Source: Sphingomonadales bacterium
Lineage (GTDB): Bacteria > Pseudomonadota > Alphaproteobacteria > Sphingomonadales > Sphingomonadaceae
Length of the DNA: 64,000 bases
Assembly: GCA_017302615.1 (NCBI GenBank)
Contig: JAFLDB010000009.1
Span: 62,001-126,000, forward strand
Reading direction: 5' to 3'
Positions within the stretch are counted from its first letter, which is position 1; every line of letters starts with the position of its first letter. Below the pieces are notes generated by a model that was given only the letters and a program-made list of their open reading frames with translations, had not been told where the DNA came from and did no database searches. The position numbers and the translations under genes were made by a program. This document shows, one piece after another, positions 59,604-64,000 of this stretch.

Positions 59604-60455
59604 ATGCGATTCTCGGGCAAGAGTGTCGTCGTCACGGGTGCGGCGTCGGGTATCGGACGGGCGGCAACGCTGCTGTTCGCACGCGAAGGGGCGACTGTTT
59701 TCGCCGCCGACCTGAACCTGGCCGGGGCGGAGGCTGTGGCGCGCGAGGGTGAGAATATCATTCCGGTGGCCTGCGATGTGGTCGACGTGGCCCAGATCGA
59801 GGCGCTGATGAACCATGCTGCCGGGACCTGCGGCGGGATCGATGTGCTGTTCAACAATGCCGGGGCCGGCGGCGCGCGCGGGACGATCGAGGAAGTCGAC
59901 GCCGAGGGCTGGGACTTCACCTTCCACCTGCTGCTGCGCTCGGTCGCGATGGGCATCCGCTATGCCGTGCCGCACATGAAGGGCCGCAAGGGCGCCTCGA
60001 TCGTCAACACCAGTTCGATCGCAGCGGTCGGGCCGGGCTATTCGCCCACCGCCTATGCCGTGGCCAAGGCCGGAGTGCTGCACCTGACCAAGTGCGCCGC
60101 GACCGACCTGGCGCAGCACGGAATCCGGGTCAACGCGGTCCAGCCGGGCTTCATCAACACCAACATCTTCACCACCAGCATGGAAATGCCGCAGGAACTG
60201 GTCGAGCAGGCCAAGGCGATGATCTTCCAGATGTCGAGCCAGGCCCAGCCGGTTTCCCGCCCGGGCATGCCGGACGATATCGCCAATGCGGTTGCCTTCC
60301 TGGCCAGCGATGCCGCTGGGTTCATGACCGGCACCTCGCTGATCGTCGATGGCGGGATCACCGTCGGGCCTCGGCACAGCTGGGATCCGGAAGCGCCGGG
60401 GCTGTTCGATGCCTTGCAGGCCATGGCCGAGGCGGCAGGCGCGGGCCAGTCCTGA
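59604..60455 (+). CDS. short-chain dehydrogenase/reductase
   Basis: NAD(P)-dependent oxidoreductase of 283 residues. VVVTGAASGIGRAATLLFAR is the cofactor motif, LFNNAGAGGARG the NNAG signature, VNTSSIAAVGPGYSPTAYAV with AKAGVLHL the Ser...Tyr-x3-Lys catalytic residues, and RVNAVQPGFINTNIFTTSM the C-terminal part. ATG at 59604 follows GAGGAGAG at good spacing. It heads the rightward operon with the transporter gene (TGATG overlap). Confidence 0.93.
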   Translation: MRFSGKSVVVTGAASGIGRAATLLFAREGATVFAADLNLAGAEAVAREGENIIPVACDVVDVAQIEALMNHAAGTCGGIDVLFNNAGAGGARGTIEEVDAEGWDFTFHLLLRSVAMGIRYAVPHMKGRKGASIVNTSSIAAVGPGYSPTAYAVAKAGVLHLTKCAATDLAQHGIRVNAVQPGFINTNIFTTSMEMPQELVEQAKAMIFQMSSQAQPVSRPGMPDDIANAVAFLASDAAGFMTGTSLIVDGGITVGPRHSWDPEAPGLFDALQAMAEAAGAGQS

Positions 60456-61876
60456 TGCAGCCGATCGAGGGCCGCCTGCCCACCCGCCTGGCGTTCTTTC
60501 ACGGGCTGGGCTCGATCGCCTATGGGGTCAAGGACAACGGGTTCCTGACCTTCCTGATGCTCTATTACAACCAGGTGCTGGGCATGGATGCCCAGCTGGT
60601 CAGTCTGGCACTGATGCTGGCGCTGGTGATCGACGGGTTCATCGATCCGATCATCGGCTACCTGTCCGACCGGACCTATTCGCCCTGGGGTCGGCGTCTG
60701 CCCTGGCTCTATTTCGCGGCTGTGCCGCTGGGGATTGCCTGGTACTTCCTCTGGGCTGTCAACGAAGCGCCCTCGTTCTGGGGGCTGGTGGGCCTGGCCG
60801 TGCTGATCCGGATCCTCGTATCGGCCTGCGAAGTGCCATCGATCGCGCTCGTCCCCGAACTGACCCGCGACTATGACGAACGGACCCGGCTGATGCGGTT
60901 CCGCTTCCTGTTCGGCTGGGCCGGCGGGCTGTTCGTGATGATGCTGGCCTACAACGTGTTCCTGGCTGACGGCCTGCTCCAGGCCGATGGCTACCGGGCC
61001 TATGGCATCACCGGGGCGCTGCTGATCACGTTCGGCGTGCTGATTTCGGCGGCGGCGCAGCACCGCTATGCCGCCGGCTACCCGCCGCGCGCCCGCTCGA
61101 AGTTCAGCCTGCTGACCGCGTTCTCGGAACTGCGCGAAAGCTTTTCCCACCGGGCGTTCCTGATCCTGCTGGCGGGCGGGGCGCTGGCCTATACCAGCCA
61201 GGGGATCACTTTCACGATCAGCAACTACCTCTACCTGTTCGTCTGGGAGTTCAGCCGCGACGCGCTGAAGTTCTATCCCTGGATCCTGTTCCTCAGCGTG
61301 ATCGTGACCTTCATGGTCCTGCCGCGCCTGCATGCCCGCTGGGGCAAGCGCGATACCGCCAAGGTCACCGCGCTGATCGGGGCGGCATTCTGGGCCACGC
61401 CGTTCCTGCTGCGGCCGTTCGGGCTGTGGCTGGAAGTGGGCAGCACGGCCTCGACCGTGGCGCTGTTCGCGCTGTTCTTCCTGTCCAACGTGTTCAGCGT
61501 TTCGGCGATGATTTCGGCCAGTTCGATGGTTGCCGACGTGGTCGAGGCATCGGAGGAACAGACCGGGCGGCGCAGCGAGGGGGCGTTCTTTGCCGGCAAC
61601 ATGTTCATGGCCAAATGCGCCACCGGCCTCGGCATCTTCGTGACCGGGCAGATGCTCGCCTTTTCGGGCCTGCAGGGCAAGGCCGATCCGGGCCAGGTTC
61701 CGGCCAGCGTGATCGATACGCTTTCGCTGACCTATGCGCTGACCGTTGCGGTCTTTGCGATCGGCGTGTTCCTGGTCATCCGCCGCTTCCCGATCACCCG
61801 CGCCGATCACGAAGCGCGGCTGGAAAAGCTGGGCGCGGCGCGCACCAATCCCGACGCGGAGGGCATGCACCCCTGA
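60455..61876 (+). CDS. GPH-family (MelB-like) MFS symporter
   Basis: Transporter of 473 residues with 12 helices. FHGLGSIAYGVKDNGFLTFL, MLALVIDGFIDPIIGYLSDR and TYSPWGRRLPWLYFAAVPLG carry the Asp-rich N-terminal motif and the conserved loop of MelB/GPH proteins. Members import glycosides, but related ones in catabolic clusters import other compounds. It overlaps the SDR stop by one base. Substrate is unknown. Confidence 0.92.
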   Translation: MQPIEGRLPTRLAFFHGLGSIAYGVKDNGFLTFLMLYYNQVLGMDAQLVSLALMLALVIDGFIDPIIGYLSDRTYSPWGRRLPWLYFAAVPLGIAWYFLWAVNEAPSFWGLVGLAVLIRILVSACEVPSIALVPELTRDYDERTRLMRFRFLFGWAGGLFVMMLAYNVFLADGLLQADGYRAYGITGALLITFGVLISAAAQHRYAAGYPPRARSKFSLLTAFSELRESFSHRAFLILLAGGALAYTSQGITFTISNYLYLFVWEFSRDALKFYPWILFLSVIVTFMVLPRLHARWGKRDTAKVTALIGAAFWATPFLLRPFGLWLEVGSTASTVALFALFFLSNVFSVSAMISASSMVADVVEASEEQTGRRSEGAFFAGNMFMAKCATGLGIFVTGQMLAFSGLQGKADPGQVPASVIDTLSLTYALTVAVFAIGVFLVIRRFPITRADHEARLEKLGAARTNPDAEGMHP

Positions 61877-61881
61877 CAAGC

Positions 61882-61897
61882 TTAACCGCGCGGTTAA
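61882..61897. promoter_or_regulatory. TTAACC-N4-GGTTAA operator candidate, site 2
   Basis: TTAACCGCGCGGTTAA is a perfect 16-base palindrome, six bases after the transporter stop and 75 bases before the dehydrogenase gene at 61973. It shares arms with site 1, so both dehydrogenase transcripts probably answer to the same regulator. Confidence 0.7.
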
Positions 61898-61972
61898 TTC
61901 ACCCTTGGCGCGGCCCCCGGGCCGTGGCAGGAACGATTTCGAGACTCGACAGTATCAGGAAAGGAAGATCCC

Positions 61973-63256
61973 ATGGATTTCGATCCCACCGAACGGCAGG
62001 TCTACTGGCGCGACCGCGTCCGTGACTTCATCGAGGCGAATGTCCGCCCGCGCATCGCCGACTACAAAGCGCAGGACGCCGCAGGCGATCGCTGGAAAGT
62101 GCTGCAGGTGGTCGAGGATGAAAAGGCCAAGGCCAAGGCCCAGGGGATCTGGAACCTGTTCATGCCGCCGCAGATGGGCCGGACCCATGTCGACGATACC
62201 TTCGAGTTCGACGGCCCGGGCCTGACCAACCTCGAATATGCGCTTTGCGCCGAGGAAATGGGCCGGGTCGGCTTTGCCTCGGAAGTGTTCAACTGCTCCG
62301 CGCCCGATACCGGCAACATGGAAGTGCTGCACCGCTACGGCACCCGCGAGCAGAAGGACAAGTGGCTGACCCCGCTGATGAACGGCGAGATCCGCTCCGC
62401 CTTCCTGATGACCGAGCCGCAGGTCGCTTCGTCCGATGCCACCAACATCGAATGCTCGATCAAGCGCGAAGGCGATGAATACGTGCTCAACGGCACCAAG
62501 TGGTGGTCCTCCGGCGCGGGCGATCCGCGCTGCAAGATCGCCATCGTCATGGGCAAGACCGATTTCGAGGCGAAGAAGCACGCCCAGCAGTCGATGGTGC
62601 TGATGGAGCTCGATACGCCGGGCGTGGAAATCGTCCGTCACCTGCCGGTGTTCGGCTATGACGATGCCCCGCATGGCCACATGGAAATCAAGCTCAACAA
62701 CGTGCGCATCCCGGCCAGCAACATGCTGCTGGGCGAAGGACGCGGGTTCGAGATCGCGCAGGGCCGGCTCGGGCCGGGCCGCATCCATCACTGCATGCGC
62801 ACCATCGGCGTGGCCGAGGAAGCGCTGAAGAAGATGGTCCAGCGGCTCCAGTCGCGCGTTGCCTTCGGCAAGTCGATCAGCACGCACTCGATCTGGGAAC
62901 AGCGCATTGCCGAAGCCCGGATCGAGATCGAATGCTCGCGCCTGCTCTGCCTCAAGGCTGCGGACATGATGGACAAGGTCGGCAACAAGGCCGCCCAGGC
63001 CGAAATCGCGATGATCAAGGTCAAGGCGCCCAACATGGCGCTGAAGATCATCGACGATGCGATCCAGGCCCACGGCGGCGGCGGCGTTTCGGAAGACTTC
63101 GGTCTGGCCAAGATGTACGCCGGCCAGCGCACTCTGCGCATCGCCGACGGTCCGGACGAAGTCCACAACCGCTCGATCGCGCGCCTGGAAATGGGCAAGT
63201 ATGCCCCGCAGGCTCCGTCGGGTCCGACCTCGGGCGATCTCGGCGTGGCCCGCTAA
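61973..63256 (+). CDS. acyl-CoA dehydrogenase, ACAD10/11-like
   Basis: FAD enzyme of 427 residues. [20 protein letters not shown] is the flavin loop, [20 protein letters not shown] follows, [20 protein letters not shown] is typical of the ACAD10/11 group, and [20 protein letters not shown] precedes the C-terminus. That group handles branched or long acyl-CoAs and often 4-hydroxy acids. ATG at 61973 follows GGAAAGGAAG. Gene order links it to the alcohol dehydrogenase downstream. Confidence 0.94.
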   Translation: MDFDPTERQVYWRDRVRDFIEANVRPRIADYKAQDAAGDRWKVLQVVEDEKAKAKAQGIWNLFMPPQMGRTHVDDTFEFDGPGLTNLEYALCAEEMGRVGFASEVFNCSAPDTGNMEVLHRYGTREQKDKWLTPLMNGEIRSAFLMTEPQVASSDATNIECSIKREGDEYVLNGTKWWSSGAGDPRCKIAIVMGKTDFEAKKHAQQSMVLMELDTPGVEIVRHLPVFGYDDAPHGHMEIKLNNVRIPASNMLLGEGRGFEIAQGRLGPGRIHHCMRTIGVAEEALKKMVQRLQSRVAFGKSISTHSIWEQRIAEARIEIECSRLLCLKAADMMDKVGNKAAQAEIAMIKVKAPNMALKIIDDAIQAHGGGGVSEDFGLAKMYAGQRTLRIADGPDEVHNRSIARLEMGKYAPQAPSGPTSGDLGVAR

Positions 63257-63273
63257 GTACCGAAACGGCCTTC

Positions 63274-63367
63274 CGCCCCTCCCGTCCGCGGGAGGGGCGG
63301 GAGCCAGCAAATCGAGGGCCGCCAACAGGCCCTCCCCCTGACTCCTCCCGCCAGCGGGAGGGGAAAC
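63274..63367. repeat. palindromic repeat between dehydrogenase and alcohol dehydrogenase
   Basis: CGCCCCTCCCGTCCGCGGGA with GGGGCG forms one hairpin; CTCCCGCCAGCGGGAG forms a second near the right end, and GAGGGCC/GGCCCTC pair in the middle. It resembles R1 in its CCCCTCC/GGAGGGG arms but is not the same element. It ends 14 bases before the downstream ATG. Confidence 0.75.
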
Positions 63368-63380
63368 TGGAGAGAGAGAA

Positions 63381-64000
63381 ATGAAAGCCGCAGTCCTCGT
63401 CGCACCGAACCAGCCGCTGGAGATCGAGCAACTCCAGATCAGCAAGCCCGGCCCGCACGAGGTGCTGATCCGCACCGCGGCCTGCGGCCTGTGCCATTCC
63501 GATCTCCACTTCATCGAGGGCACCTATCCCCACGCGCTGCCCGCCGTGCCGGGCCACGAAGCGGCCGGGATCGTCGAGGCGGTCGGCAGCGAAGTGCGCA
63601 CGGTCAAGGTCGGCGACGCGGTCGTGACCTGCCTTTCGGCCTTCTGCGGCCACTGCGAATTCTGCGTCACCGGCCGGATGGCGCTGTGCCTGGGCGGCGA
63701 TACCCGCCGCGCACCGGGTGCGGAATCGCGCCTCAGCCGCCCGGACGGCAGCCCGGTGGCCCAGATGCTCAACCTTTCGGCCTTTGCCGAAATGATGCTG
63801 ATCCATGAACACGCCTGCACCCGGATCGACCCGGAAATGCCGCTTGACCGCGCGTCGGTGATCGGCTGCGCGGTGACCACCGGCGCGGGCACGATCTTCA
63901 ACGCCTGCAAGGTGACGCCGGGCGAAACGGTTGCCGTGGTCGGTTGCGGCGGGGTGGGCCTGGCTGCGATCAACGCCGCCAAGATCGCCGGCGCCGGCAA
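63381..64000 (+). CDS. zinc-dependent alcohol dehydrogenase (MDR), partial at right edge
   Basis: Medium-chain dehydrogenase, 206 codons visible before the window ends. ACGLCHSDLHFIEGTYPHAL carries the catalytic zinc Cys, PGHEAAGIVEAVG the His-Glu, and CGHCEFCVTGRMALC the four structural zinc Cys (C-x2-C-x2-C-x7-C). VAVVGCGGVGLAAINAAKIA is the start of the NAD-binding fold. It would oxidise an alcohol from the adjacent acyl-CoA pathway to an aldehyde. ATG at 63381 follows GGAGAGAG. The C-terminal half lies beyond the window. Confidence 0.94.
   Translation, partial: MKAAVLVAPNQPLEIEQLQISKPGPHEVLIRTAACGLCHSDLHFIEGTYPHALPAVPGHEAAGIVEAVGSEVRTVKVGDAVVTCLSAFCGHCEFCVTGRMALCLGGDTRRAPGAESRLSRPDGSPVAQMLNLSAFAEMMLIHEHACTRIDPEMPLDRASVIGCAVTTGAGTIFNACKVTPGETVAVVGCGGVGLAAINAAKIAGAG

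Noticed and set aside
60053..61879. Long minus-strand open frame of about 600 codons
   Set aside because: It is antisense to the SDR and GPH transporter genes; composition is His/Arg/Gln-rich and without any domain.

Overview
The window looks like a chromosome segment of a high-GC alphaproteobacterium of the order Sphingomonadales (Novosphingobium/Sphingobium-like; genus inferred only). The basis is the core gene content (single bifunctional Rsh, HemF, ligase-associated PdeM, tol-pal with ybgC, hisBHAF, SspB, IF-3) combined with sphingomonad-type lipid catabolism genes (CYP153, acyl-CoA dehydrogenase pairs, BVMO) and a PEP-CTERM mini-protein.

Bases 1 to about 34100 are accessory DNA. Two related detoxification modules face each other: 1-6220 (EmrB, EmrA, outer membrane factor, MarR regulator, thioesterase, alpha/beta hydrolase, plus ferredoxin and CYP153 P450) and 27354-33291 (MarR, hydrolase, thioesterase, outer membrane factor, EmrA, EmrB). 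Between them lie a GntR-controlled acyl-CoA catabolic cluster (7730-18657: nitronate monooxygenase, Coq4-like protein, thiolase-like protein with DUF35 partner, acyl-CoA dehydrogenase pair, acyl-CoA synthetase, Baeyer-Villiger monooxygenase, hydrolase) and a mosaic mobile zone (18713-27346). The mobile zone holds an IS5-family copy, a broken phage-like AAA gene, a sigma-like factor, a Com-like zinc protein, an unrecognised 734-residue protein, a four-gene recombinase operon with DUF2924, and the stumps of two anion transporter genes. The accessory region ends at the 3' end of tRNA-Ser(GGA).

From 34118 to about 55300 the content is core: a metallopeptidase, a periplasmic cyclophilin, rsh, two secreted paralogues, hemF, pdeM, hisE-hinT, ybgC-tolQRAB-pal, a J-domain protein, a DASS transporter, infC, hisBHAF, sspB and gmk. 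From 55304 to the right edge a second fatty-acyl catabolic region carries an SMP-30 lactonase, two SDRs, three acyl-CoA dehydrogenases, a GPH-type transporter and a zinc alcohol dehydrogenase. Two copies of a TTAACC-N4-GGTTAA palindrome in this region point to common control by an off-window regulator.

Palindromic repeats sit inside operons (tolQ/tolR, hisH/hisA, acyl-CoA dehydrogenase pair, dehydrogenase/alcohol dehydrogenase). In two cases the repeat end supplies the Shine-Dalgarno sequence of the next gene. infC appears to start at AUA.
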